From Microbacterium sorbitolivorans (GTDB lineage: Bacteria > Actinomycetota > Actinomycetes > Actinomycetales > Microbacteriaceae): a DNA stretch of 64,000 nucleotides. The notes under the pieces were generated by a model that was not told where the DNA came from, did not search any database, and saw only the letters and a program-made list of their open reading frames with translations. Positions 34,261-41,963 of the stretch are shown in pieces. Within the stretch, counting starts at the first letter, position 1. The number at the start of each line of letters is the position of its first letter. Made by a program: the position numbers and the translations under genes. The DNA lies in assembly GCF_003327285.1 (NCBI RefSeq), contig NZ_KZ848473.1, forward strand, positions 992,001 to 1,056,000, given 5' to 3'.

Positions 34261-34680
34261 TTAGTGGTCGAGCTCGCGGAGCGCCGGCACGATGTGGTGT
34301 GTCATGAGCGGCGCGAGATCGGCCGACATCGGCGCTTCCGGATCCACCCAGCGGATCTCTTCGATCTCGGCGGCGGGCTCCGTCACCTCGACGGGCGGGT
34401 GCGTGAACACCGTCCCGACGACGGTGTAGCCGCCCTCGTTCGCCGCGGGCGCCTCGTACACGCCGAGCAGCCGCATCGCGTCCGGATCCAGGTCGACGCG
34501 CAGCTCCTCCCGGATCTCGCGGACCGCCGTCTCGACGGGCCCCTCCCCCGGATCCGGCTTGCCGCCCGGCTGCATGAACATGCTCGTGCCGCGCTTTCGC
34601 ACCGTGAGGATCCAACCCGTCTCCGGGTGTCGCAGGACGACCGCGCTGACGTGGATCCGCTTGTTCTCGTGATCGATCAT
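34261..34680 (-). CDS. Nudix hydrolase
   Basis: 139-residue Nudix protein. The Nudix box is complete: GGKPDPGEGPVETAVREI followed by REELRV, giving G-x5-E-x7-REIxEELx. The protein starts with VSAVVLRH and resembles ADP-ribose or 8-oxo-dNTP pyrophosphatases of the RppH/MutT kind; the substrate is uncertain. ATG 34680 overlaps the stop of the neighbouring Nudix gene (ATGA), so the two are made together. Confidence 0.85.
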   Translation of the reverse strand: MIDHENKRIHVSAVVLRHPETGWILTVRKRGTSMFMQPGGKPDPGEGPVETAVREIREELRVDLDPDAMRLLGVYEAPAANEGGYTVVGTVFTHPPVEVTEPAAEIEEIRWVDPEAPMSADLAPLMTHHIVPALRELDH

Positions 34681-35150
34681 CGCGCGAACCGCGCCGTGCC
34701 CTCGTGGCCGAGCGCGGTGTGGATGCGCTCGAGCATGTCGCCGGCGAGGCCCGCCGTGTCGAGCTCGTCGATCGGGCACCACCACGCGCGGGCATTCTCA
34801 CCGTCGGCGGGGTGCGGCTCGCCGCTGACGTAGCGGCAGCGCAGCACGATGTCCATGAACTGGGCCTTGTCGCCGTTCATGAACTCCTGCGGGGCCATCG
34901 AGTGCACCCACACGAGCGCCTCGGTCTCGGCGACGAGGCCCGCCTCTTCGAGCACCTCGCGCTCGGCGGCGACGGCGGGTTCCTCGCCCGGATCCACGAT
35001 GCCGGTCACCGGCGTGATGCGCCCGTTGTCGGCGCGCTCGACGAGGAGCACCGCATCGTCCTTCACGACGACCGCCGTCACGCCCGTGAGCCACAGCAGG
35101 TCGTGCCCGATCTTCTCGCGCAACCGAAGGATGAAGTCAGGAGTAGCCAT
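34677..35150 (-). CDS. Nudix hydrolase
   Basis: 157-residue Nudix protein with the box GIVDPGEEPAVAAEREVLEEAGL (split G-x5-E, REVLEEAG) at about residues 49-71, preceded by TAVVVKDDAVLLVERAD. It is the type usually annotated as a MutT-like or ADP-ribose pyrophosphatase-like enzyme. It is first gene of a two-Nudix operon. Start ATG 35150 lies 6 bases from TAGGCT, within a short sequence also found upstream of the GNAT gene at 36.8 kb. Confidence 0.85.
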   Translation of the reverse strand: MATPDFILRLREKIGHDLLWLTGVTAVVVKDDAVLLVERADNGRITPVTGIVDPGEEPAVAAEREVLEEAGLVAETEALVWVHSMAPQEFMNGDKAQFMDIVLRCRYVSGEPHPADGENARAWWCPIDELDTAGLAGDMLERIHTALGHEGTARFAR

Positions 35151-35154
35151 GGGT

Positions 35155-35168
35155 CGAGCCTACAAGTC
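35155..35168 (-). promoter_or_regulatory. repeat-associated leaderless -10 of Nudix operon
   Basis: TAGGCT at 35157-35162 (minus), 6 bases before ATG 35150. It lies inside the 14-mer CGAGCCTACAAGTC, which recurs at 36774-36787 beside another palindromic element. Confidence 0.5.
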
Positions 35169-35190
35169 ATCAATTCTCCACCAACTCTGC

Positions 35191-35239
35191 AATTCTCCGC
35201 GCCGTCGTATGCGATTCGCATACGACGGCGCGGAGAAAT
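35191..35239. repeat. palindromic intergenic element, copy 2
   Basis: 49 bases with 24-base arms around a single T; nearly identical to copy 1 except for the centre and one arm mismatch. It is flanked by CAACTCTGC on the left and by GGGGGAAATGAGGAAT downstream, a flank also seen in other copies. Confidence 0.88.
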
Positions 35240-35379
35240 GCAGGTGTGAGGGGGAAATGAGGAATCATCACACACAGCTCCGCGCCGCGCAAACTGTCCA
35301 CACGCGCGATTACGGCTGATCTCTCCACAAATTCGGTCCGGGCCGCGCGTTGGCGCCACGTTCCTGCAAGCCTCGGGAC

Positions 35380-36345
35380 ATGAACCAACTCCTTCGCGCG
35401 CAGCCCGACCTCGTGGCCTGTCCCATCGAGCTCCTGGTGCGGAGTGAATTCGGATCCGGATTCGACACGTACGTGAGATCTCACGCCGTCGTGCGGATCG
35501 TGCCGGGTGTCTATGTCCACGAACACGATTGGCGCAAGCTGTCAGTGTGGGATCGGTATCTCGCCAAGGTCTACGCCGTGCAGCGCAGGCGGCCGGACGC
35601 GATCTTCGTCGAAGAATCGGCCGCTGCGTTGCAAGGCCTCCCGTTCCTCGGCCGACCGCAATACGTGCACGTCCTCGCACATAAGAGCGGCGCCGCGCGC
35701 ATCACCGGAATTGTTCGCGCTCACTTCTCTATCGACGAGGTTGCCCCGGTCGAAACAGCCGGAATTCTCATGACGAGCGCCGTCGACACCGTCGTCGATA
35801 TCGCGCGTCGAAACCATCCGGCCTTCGGCCTGGCGGCGCTCGACCAGGCCATGAGGCTTCAGAACATCACGCGCGGCGAGCTCGTCGCCAACAACGAGGC
35901 GCGTGCGAGTGCGCGCGGCGCCGCGAATGCTCTGTGGGCGCTCGAGCGGGCAACGGGGATCCCCGAATCAGTACTCGAGTCGCTGAGCCTCGCCGAGTTC
36001 GAGTGGCTGGGATTCGAGATCCCTGAGCTCCAGGTTCCCTTCGATCTCGGCGCTCTCGGCGACGCTCGAACAGATTGCTATTGGCGCTCACGTGGAATCA
36101 TCGGCGAGGCAGATGGCGACTCGAAGTACCGCCTCCAAGCCGGCGGCATCGACACCGCGATCATCTCCGAGAAGCGACGCGAGGATGCCCTTCGCCGGCA
36201 GGTCAACGGCTTTGTTCGGTGGGGCTGGGCCGACTGCCGTGATCCGAAACAGCTCGAGAGCATTCTGCTCAGCGTGGGGGTGCCGCGGGTCGCGACGAGA
36301 AACAGCACACGCCTGCGCACGCTCGCCACGCTTCTGCGCGGATAG
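35380..36345 (+). CDS. AbiEi-like protein with probable C-terminal nuclease fold
   Basis: 321-residue protein resembling the large actinobacterial group annotated as AbiEi-type antitoxin or DUF559-like. The first 180 residues (winged-helix-like, VRIVPGVYVHEHDW) recall AbiEi; the C-terminus holds GEADGDSKY followed by EKRREDALRRQVNGFVRW, reminiscent of a PD-(D/E)xK or Vsr-like site. No AbiEii nucleotidyltransferase toxin is adjacent, so it is not a complete toxin-antitoxin pair. Lower GC and less biased codons than its neighbours suggest horizontal origin. No convincing ribosome site precedes ATG 35380. The 5' spacer (35240-35379) shows no further gene. Confidence 0.6.
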   Translation: MNQLLRAQPDLVACPIELLVRSEFGSGFDTYVRSHAVVRIVPGVYVHEHDWRKLSVWDRYLAKVYAVQRRRPDAIFVEESAAALQGLPFLGRPQYVHVLAHKSGAARITGIVRAHFSIDEVAPVETAGILMTSAVDTVVDIARRNHPAFGLAALDQAMRLQNITRGELVANNEARASARGAANALWALERATGIPESVLESLSLAEFEWLGFEIPELQVPFDLGALGDARTDCYWRSRGIIGEADGDSKYRLQAGGIDTAIISEKRREDALRRQVNGFVRWGWADCRDPKQLESILLSVGVPRVATRNSTRLRTLATLLRG

Positions 36346-36347
36346 CC

Positions 36348-36767
36348 TCAGGCATCTTCGATCAGCCGCTTACCGCTGACGATGACGTCGGATCGTTCGT
36401 ACCCCAGCGAATCGTAGAACCCCAGAACGTCAGCATTTGTCGAACGCACCATGAGCTGCACCTTCGGGCACCCGAGCCGCAAGAGCCGCAGTTCCGCCTC
36501 TGCAACCAGTGCGCGCCCGATGCCCTCACCGCGGCGATCGGCCGCGGTCGCAAGGTAATAGAGCCAGCCACGGTGCCCGTCGTAACCGGCGATGACTGAT
36601 CCGATCAGGGCATCCGCATCTGCCGCAACCAGCACGAGCTCCGGATAGACCGCGCGGGCCCGCTCGATGTCTTTGTGCGGGTCGTTCCACGGCCTCGTCA
36701 GCCCTGCTTGTTGCCAGAGCTCAACGACGGGCTCGATGTCGGTGTCGGTCAGCGCTCGTATCTCCAC
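36348..36767 (-). CDS. GNAT family N-acetyltransferase
   Basis: 139-residue GCN5-related acetyltransferase. Motif A, which holds acetyl-CoA pyrophosphate, reads ADRRGEGIGRALVAEAE near residue 78-94; motif B is NADVLGFYDSLGYERSD. Overall it is close to YpeA-like acetyltransferases. The acceptor is unknown. Start GTG 36767. It is convergent with the AbiEi-like gene (2-base gap) and flanked upstream by a palindromic element. Confidence 0.85.
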   Translation of the reverse strand: MEIRALTDTDIEPVVELWQQAGLTRPWNDPHKDIERARAVYPELVLVAADADALIGSVIAGYDGHRGWLYYLATAADRRGEGIGRALVAEAELRLLRLGCPKVQLMVRSTNADVLGFYDSLGYERSDVIVSGKRLIEDA

Positions 36768-36773
36768 GACGCT

Positions 36774-36787
36774 CGAGCCTACAAGTC
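36774..36787 (-). promoter_or_regulatory. repeat-associated -10 of GNAT gene
   Basis: Second copy of CGAGCCTACAAGTC; its minus-strand TAGGCT (36776-36781) is 8 bases before GTG 36767. Confidence 0.4.
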
Positions 36788-36789
36788 GT

Positions 36790-36838
36790 CATTTCTCCGC
36801 GCGGTCATCTGCGAATCGCAGATGACCGCGCGGAGAAT
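36790..36838. repeat. palindromic intergenic element, copy 3
   Basis: 49 bases, 24-base arms with one mismatch around a single A; core CGCGCGGTCATCTGCGA. It is followed by GCGGGGAAGTGAGGAATTAC. Confidence 0.88.
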
Positions 36839-36864
36839 TGCAGGGTTCGCGGGGAAGTGAGGAA

Positions 36865-38982
36865 TTACGCCTGCGCGAAGAAGGCCCGCTCGTGGCGGGA
36901 GGACAGGGTGAAGGCCTCGCGCATGCGGGTGAGGGTGGCACGGTCGGCGCGGTGGGCCGCCCGCTGGACGAGCTCGATGGCCTGCCGGGTCGACTCTGTG
37001 AACTCCGGGGATCCGTAGGTCGAGAGCCAGTCGCCATATGGGTGGCCCGCGTGGTTCTTCGACGCGAGCGTGAGGCCCACCTGCTCGTAGATCCAGAAGC
37101 ACGGCAGCAGCGCCGCGATGAGCACGGCGTGCTCGCCGCCCGCGCGCTCGAGGTGCGCGACGTATGCCTCGGTCTCGGGCGAGGCGGGCACTCGCTCCCC
37201 CGCGCCGCGCGAGCGGTGCAGCTCCATCTCGGTCGCGACGGCCGCCTCGGACGAGGCCCGCCAGAACGCCTTCTCGGCCGGATCCGCCGACAGCTCCGCC
37301 GCCCGGGCGAGCAGGTCGGAGTAGGCGAAGAGGTACACCGAGTCCTGCGCGATATAGGTCTCGAAGCGCGCGAGGTCGAGCGTGCCGTCGCCGAGGCTCG
37401 CGACGAAGTCATCGCCGTAGATGCCCTCGACGATCGGCAGCACGTCGCCCCACCAGGCGTCGAGCTCGGCGTCGCGGCGCGGCGCCGCGAGCCCTGCGCG
37501 GGTCGCGTACGCGTGATCGAGCGGGCCGCTGCCGGATCCGACCTCGAGGGCGTCGGCCGCGAGGATCGCGCCGTGGATCCACTCGTGCGCGAGGCGCGCC
37601 GACCACGTCCAGGCGTCGGCGCCCCGCCCCGTGCGCGCATAGATCGTCGCGAGCGCGGACGAGAGCGAGCAGCCGGTTCCGTGGGTGTTCGTCGTCGCGA
37701 TGCGGGGGCTCTCGAACGAGGCGACGACGCCGCCGGCCGACACGAGCGCGTCGGGCGCGGTGTCGCCGTCGAGGTGGCCGCCCTTCGCGAGCACGAGCAC
37801 GCCGTGCCGCGATGCAAGCTCGCGGGCCTGGCCCAGCGCCTCGTCCCAGCTCGAGGCCGTGTCGGCCCCGAGGAGCGCCGCGAGTTCCGGCAGGTTCGGA
37901 GTGACGACGTCGGCCAGCGCGATCAGACCGTCGAGGGCTCGGGACGCGTCCGCATCGAGCAGGCGGTCGCCGCTCGTGGCGATCATGACGGGGTCAAGCA
38001 CGACGGCGGGCTTCGGAGAGAGGGCCGCGATCCATTCGGTGACGGCCTGGATGACCTCGGCGTTCGCGAGCATGCCGATCTTGACGGCGTCGATGCGCAC
38101 GTCATTCGAGATCGCGTCGAGCTGACTCGTGAGGAACTCCGCGGGCGGCGTGTGCACGCCCGAGACGCCGCGGGTGTTCTGCGCCGTGAGGGCGGTGACC
38201 GCCGCCATGCCGTAGCCGCCGGTCGCCTGGATCGACTTCAGGTCGGCCTGGATCCCCGCCCCGCCCGAGGGGTCGGATCCGGCGATCGAGAGGACGTTCG
38301 GGATCCGCTCGCGGTCCCACTCGTCGCGGAGCTCGCGCGCGGCGGCCCGGGGGTCGTCCGCGGAGCAGATCGCGCGGACGACGGCGAGGCCCGAGGCGCC
38401 CGCGGCGCGGGCCTCCGCCGCGTCGCCGAAACCGACGCCGCCGATCGCGACGCAGGGCAGCGGGCCCGCCTGGGCGACGGCGCGGGCGAGCCCCTCCCAG
38501 CCGAGCGGCGTGGGGGCGTCGGGCTTCGTCGGGGTCGCGCGCACGGCGCCGACGCCGAGATAGTCGAGCACGCCGGGGCGCAGCGCCGCGGCGGCCGCGA
38601 GCTCCTCAGGCTTCGCGGCGCTGAGCCCGAGCACCGCGTGGGCACCGATGCGCTCGCGCACCTCGAGGGGTCCGCCGTCGCTCTGGCCGATGTGCAGGCC
38701 GTGCACCGCGGCGCCCGCCTCGCGCGCCGCGAGGTACACGTCGACGCGGTCGTTGACGAGAAGCGTCGCGCGCCCGTCGACGCGGTCGGCGACCGCCGTG
38801 ACGACGCGCAGAAGCTCCGCGTCGCTCAGCAGCTTGCCGCGGATCTGCACCGTCGTCGCGCCGCCCGCGACGGCCTCGTCGACGATGCGCACGACGTCGC
38901 CGTCGCCAATCGTGGCGAGATCGGCGACCAGGTAGGTGCGCAGATCGATCGGGTGGACAGGCTTCAGTGCAGTGTCGAACAT
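36865..38982 (-). CDS. thiED: trifunctional thiamine protein ThiE-ThiD-TenA
   Basis: 705-residue fusion. Residues 1-210: thiamine-phosphate synthase (TTVQIRGK, LLVNDRVDV, GLHIGQSDGG, GVGAVRATPTK). About 212-470: HMP/HMP-P kinase (SIAGSDPSGGAGIQADLK, DPVMIATSGDRLL, NTHGTGCSLSSALA). About 480-705: TenA/thiaminase II-like domain for salvage of HMP (CFWIYEQVG, FTESTRQAIELV). The catalytic Cys of TenA proper is not clearly visible, so its hydrolytic ability is uncertain. ATG 38982 is preferred to ATG 38988 because GGAGG lies 7 bases before it. A TPP riboswitch precedes it. Confidence 0.92.
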   Translation of the reverse strand: MFDTALKPVHPIDLRTYLVADLATIGDGDVVRIVDEAVAGGATTVQIRGKLLSDAELLRVVTAVADRVDGRATLLVNDRVDVYLAAREAGAAVHGLHIGQSDGGPLEVRERIGAHAVLGLSAAKPEELAAAAALRPGVLDYLGVGAVRATPTKPDAPTPLGWEGLARAVAQAGPLPCVAIGGVGFGDAAEARAAGASGLAVVRAICSADDPRAAARELRDEWDRERIPNVLSIAGSDPSGGAGIQADLKSIQATGGYGMAAVTALTAQNTRGVSGVHTPPAEFLTSQLDAISNDVRIDAVKIGMLANAEVIQAVTEWIAALSPKPAVVLDPVMIATSGDRLLDADASRALDGLIALADVVTPNLPELAALLGADTASSWDEALGQARELASRHGVLVLAKGGHLDGDTAPDALVSAGGVVASFESPRIATTNTHGTGCSLSSALATIYARTGRGADAWTWSARLAHEWIHGAILAADALEVGSGSGPLDHAYATRAGLAAPRRDAELDAWWGDVLPIVEGIYGDDFVASLGDGTLDLARFETYIAQDSVYLFAYSDLLARAAELSADPAEKAFWRASSEAAVATEMELHRSRGAGERVPASPETEAYVAHLERAGGEHAVLIAALLPCFWIYEQVGLTLASKNHAGHPYGDWLSTYGSPEFTESTRQAIELVQRAAHRADRATLTRMREAFTLSSRHERAFFAQA

Positions 38983-38987
38983 CGACA

Positions 38988-39064
38988 TCCCTCCGCTCGT
39001 GTGAACGAGATCAGGTTCATCGGGTGTGCTCTCAGTCCCCCGGTTGGGGACACCCCGTGTCTTC
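38988..39064 (-). promoter_or_regulatory. TPP riboswitch (THI element)
   Basis: On the minus strand the leader carries the aptamer hallmarks in order: GGGGTGTCCCC, CTGAGA, ACACCCGATGAACCTGATCT and GCGGAGGGA. The final GGAGG is both the conserved 3' side of the aptamer and the ribosome site of the thi gene, so TPP binding should hide it and block translation initiation. A TACGCT (39071-39076) just upstream is a plausible -10. Confidence 0.92.
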
Positions 39065-39089
39065 TGAACGAGCGTAGCCGATCCCCTAA

Positions 39090-39105
39090 TGGTCAAGTTG
39101 ACCTT
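39090..39105. promoter_or_regulatory. candidate NrtR operator, site 1
   Basis: TGGTCAAGTTGACCTT contains the inverted repeat GGTCAA-G-TTGACC. It lies in the divergent thi/nad spacer, 3 bases before a TATAGGGT that may be the nadA -10. Confidence 0.5.
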
Positions 39106-39122
39106 TATAGGGTGTAAGCTTC

Positions 39123-39138
39123 TGGTCAATTCCACCTT
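39123..39138. promoter_or_regulatory. candidate NrtR operator, site 2
   Basis: TGGTCAATTCCACCTT repeats site 1 with four mismatches, 33 bases downstream (about three helical turns) and before the nadA ribosome site. Confidence 0.42.
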
Positions 39139-39156
39139 AACCGTCGGAGGAGCACC

Positions 39157-40446
39157 ATGGCCGCCACCCGGATCACCCTCGAACGCGACCCCTCGGTCGC
39201 CCGCGCGATCGCCGCGGATCCCTCGAGCGCCTGCGAGAGCGACCTCACGGCCGCGCCGTGGAGCTTCGACGCCGCGCCGGGCTACGGTCCCGGATCCTCG
39301 TCCGCGGATCCGTTCCCCGCGGCCGCGCCCGTGCAGGGCGAGATCCCCGCGGAGTATCGCGACGCGAGCGACGCGGAGCTGCACGAGCGGATCCGCGCCG
39401 CCCGCACGACCCTCGGCGAGCGCGTCGTCGTGCTGGGGCACTTCTACCAGCGCGACGAGATCGTGCAGCACGCCGACTACGTCGGCGACTCGTTCCAGCT
39501 GGCGCGCGCCGCGACCGAGCACCCGGACGCCGAGGCGATCGTCTTCTGCGGCGTGCACTTCATGGCCGAGACGGCCGACATCCTCTCGGGCGCCGGGCAG
39601 AACGTCATCCTCCCCCACCTCGGCGCCGGCTGCTCGATGGCCGACATGGCCACGATCGACGAGGTCGAGGAGTGCTGGGAGCAGCTGGAGGACGTACTCG
39701 GCCCGCTCGACAAGGAGGACGAGGACGGTCTCGTTCCGGTCATCCCCGTGACATACATGAACTCGTCTGCCGCGATCAAGGGCTTCGTGGGCCGCAACGG
39801 CGGCATCGTCTGCACCTCGTCGAACGCCCGCACCGTGCTCGAGTGGGCCTTCGCGCGCGGCCGCCGCGTGCTGTTCTTCCCCGACCAGCACCTGGGCCGC
39901 AACATCGCCAAGGCGATGGGCGTGCCGCTCGGCCTCATGCCGATGTGGAACCCGCGACAGCCCCTCGGCGGATCCACCGCCGGCGAGCTCGAGGATTCCC
40001 GCGTGATCCTCTGGCACGGCTTCTGCTCGGTGCACCGCCGCTTCACGACGGCGCAGATCGACAAGGCCCGCGCCGAGCACCCCGGGGTGCGCGTCATCGT
40101 GCACCCCGAGTGCCCCATGGCGGTCGTCGACGCGGCCGACGAATCCGGATCCACCGACGTCATCCGCCGCGCGATCGAGGGCGCGACCGAGCCCACGACC
40201 TTCGCGATCGGAACCGAGATCAACCTCGTGCAGCGCCTCGCGGCGCAGCACCCGCAGCACACGATCTTCTGCCTTGACCCCGTCGTCTGCCCCTGCTCGA
40301 CGATGTACCGGATCCACCCCGCCTACCTCGCGTGGGTGCTCGAGGAGCTCGTCGCCGGCCGCACCGTGAACCGCATCGGCGTCGCCCCCGACGTCGCCGT
40401 GCCCGCCCGCGTCGCGCTCGACCGCATGCTGGCGGCGACCCCGTGA
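39157..40446 (+). CDS. nadA: quinolinate synthase
   Basis: 429-residue 4Fe-4S enzyme that condenses iminoaspartate with DHAP to quinolinate. Motifs: GHFYQRDEIVQHADYVGDS, FCGVHFMAE, LGAGCSMADM, TYMNSSAAIKG, FFPDQHLGRN, VHPECP and DPVVCPC, containing the cluster cysteines. The first 55 residues are a variable extension. GGAGG lies 7 bases before ATG 39157. It is the first gene of nadA-nadB-nadC-desulfurase-nrtR, all of which overlap, so one polycistronic unit is expected. Confidence 0.95.
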   Translation: MAATRITLERDPSVARAIAADPSSACESDLTAAPWSFDAAPGYGPGSSSADPFPAAAPVQGEIPAEYRDASDAELHERIRAARTTLGERVVVLGHFYQRDEIVQHADYVGDSFQLARAATEHPDAEAIVFCGVHFMAETADILSGAGQNVILPHLGAGCSMADMATIDEVEECWEQLEDVLGPLDKEDEDGLVPVIPVTYMNSSAAIKGFVGRNGGIVCTSSNARTVLEWAFARGRRVLFFPDQHLGRNIAKAMGVPLGLMPMWNPRQPLGGSTAGELEDSRVILWHGFCSVHRRFTTAQIDKARAEHPGVRVIVHPECPMAVVDAADESGSTDVIRRAIEGATEPTTFAIGTEINLVQRLAAQHPQHTIFCLDPVVCPCSTMYRIHPAYLAWVLEELVAGRTVNRIGVAPDVAVPARVALDRMLAATP

Positions 40447-41963
40447 GCCGTGTGCTCGTCGTCGGCAGCGGCATCGCGGGCCTGACCGCTGCGCTCACGG
40501 CCGCCTCGCGCGGCGCCGACGTGACGGTCGTCACCAAGGCGGGCGTCTCCGACGCCGCGACGGCGCACGCGCAGGGCGGCATCGCCGGCGTCGTCTTCCC
40601 CGACGACTCGGTCGCGAGCCACGAGGCCGACACCCTGCGCGCCTCGGCGCGACTCGCGGATCCGGACGCCGTGCGCGCGCTCGTCGCCGGCGGCACCGAG
40701 GCGATCGCGTGGCTGATCGACCTCGGCGTGCGCTTCGATCGCGACGCGGCGGGCCACCTCGAGCGCGGGCTCGAGGGTGCGCACTCGTACCCGCGGATCC
40801 TGCACGCCGGCGGCGACGCCACCGGCGCCGAGATCGAGCGGGCGCTCGTCGCCGCCGTCCGCGCGGCGGGCATCGCGGTGCACGAGCGGACCACGCTGGT
40901 CGACGTCGCGCTCGCGGGCGGGGCGGCCGTGGGCGCGCACCTGATGGATCCGGACGGCGCCGTGTATGCCGAGGCGGCCGACGCCGTGGTCCTCGCGACC
41001 GGTGGCGCCGGCCAGGTCTACGCCCGCACGACGAACCCCGCGGTCGCGACGGGCGACGGCATCGCCGCGGCCCTCCGCGCCGGCGCCGAGGTCGCCGGCA
41101 TGGAGTTCGTGCAGTTCCACCCCACTGTGTTGGCCGAGGGCGAGGCCTTCCTCGTCTCGGAGGCCGTGCGCGGCGAGGGCGCCGTGCTGCTCGACGAGGC
41201 GGGCGCGAGGTTCTGCCTCGACGCGCACCCCGACGCGGAGCTCGCCCCGCGCGACGTCGTCGCCCGCGCGATCGCCGAGGCGATGGCCCGGCAGGGCGGC
41301 CGCCCCGTGATGCTCGATGCGAACGCCCTCGGTGACGAGTTGCCCGAGCGGTTCCCCACGATCGACCGCGCCGTGCGCGAACGCGGGCTCGACTGGACGC
41401 GCGAGCCCATCCCCGTGGCCCCCGCGGCGCACTACCTGATGGGCGGCGTCGTCACCGACCTCGAGGGGCGCACGAGCGTCCCCGGCCTATACGCCGCCGG
41501 CGAGACCGCCCACACGGGCGTCCACGGCGCGAACCGCCTGGCGTCGAACTCGCTCCTCGAGGGAGTCGTCTTCGGCGCGAGGGCCGGATCCGCCGCGGCG
41601 CGTTCACGCACGACCCCGTACACAACGACGCAAAAATTTACTCCGACAGTCACAAAAACCGGTTCCCGGTCGCCTGAGCACAAAAATTTGCGTCGTCGTG
41701 TACGGAGCGAGTTGCGCGAGCTGATGTGGCGGGAGGCGGGGCTCGCCCGCACCGAGGCCGGGCTCGCCCGCGCGGCTGACCGTATCGACGGGTGGATGCG
41801 GGAACTGCCCGAGCCGGCCGATGCCATGGGCCTTGAACTGCGCAGCCTGCTGACCGTCGCGCGCGAGATCGTGCGCGCCGCCCGCGCCCGCACCGGATCC
41901 GTCGGCGCGCACTTCCGCTCCGACGCGGCACCTATTCCCGCCCTCGAGGAGGCATCATGCTGA
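40443..41963 (+). CDS. nadB: L-aspartate oxidase, with in-frame palindromic insert
   Basis: 506-residue flavoenzyme that oxidises aspartate to iminoaspartate for NadA. FAD motif VVGSGIAGLTAAL at residues 5-17, then AHAQGGIAG, HAGGDATG, VLATGGAGQVY, EFVQFHPT, HYLMGGV and GANRLASNSLLEG. Residues about 392-421 (TTPYTTTQKFTPTVTKTGSR and onward) are foreign to the family: they are encoded by an 88-base palindrome between the flavin domain and the C-terminal helical domain (RSELRELMWREAG). GTG 40443 overlaps the nadA stop (GTGA). Confidence 0.93.
   Translation: MSRVLVVGSGIAGLTAALTAASRGADVTVVTKAGVSDAATAHAQGGIAGVVFPDDSVASHEADTLRASARLADPDAVRALVAGGTEAIAWLIDLGVRFDRDAAGHLERGLEGAHSYPRILHAGGDATGAEIERALVAAVRAAGIAVHERTTLVDVALAGGAAVGAHLMDPDGAVYAEAADAVVLATGGAGQVYARTTNPAVATGDGIAAALRAGAEVAGMEFVQFHPTVLAEGEAFLVSEAVRGEGAVLLDEAGARFCLDAHPDAELAPRDVVARAIAEAMARQGGRPVMLDANALGDELPERFPTIDRAVRERGLDWTREPIPVAPAAHYLMGGVVTDLEGRTSVPGLYAAGETAHTGVHGANRLASNSLLEGVVFGARAGSAAARSRTTPYTTTQKFTPTVTKTGSRSPEHKNLRRRVRSELRELMWREAGLARTEAGLARAADRIDGWMRELPEPADAMGLELRSLLTVAREIVRAARARTGSVGAHFRSDAAPIPALEEASC
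41617..41704. repeat. palindromic element inserted in frame in nadB
   Basis: 18-base arms (CGTACACAACGACGCAAA at 41617-41634 with its near-complement at 41687-41704, one G-T pair) enclose 52 bases. The insert is clearly AT-richer than its surroundings, with runs such as CAAAAATTT at both ends. It carries no stop in the nadB frame and does not match the intergenic palindrome family. Confidence 0.85.

Noticed and set aside
35290..35340. DnaA boxes (CTGTCCACA, TCTCCACA) suggesting an origin
   Set aside because: Both depart from TTATCCACA, there are only two, and no dnaA, dnaN or AT-rich unwinding region is nearby.
35380..36345. Complete AbiE toxin-antitoxin system
   Set aside because: No AbiEii-like nucleotidyltransferase lies upstream or downstream; the neighbours are Nudix and GNAT genes.
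34206..36838. Palindromic repeats as a CRISPR array
   Set aside because: Copies are separated by genes of variable length, are near-perfect palindromes and have no regular spacers or cas genes.
36865..40317. Continuous minus-strand frame from the thi gene through nadA
   Set aside because: The N-terminal part is antisense to nadA and crosses the TPP riboswitch; the thi protein starts at 38982.
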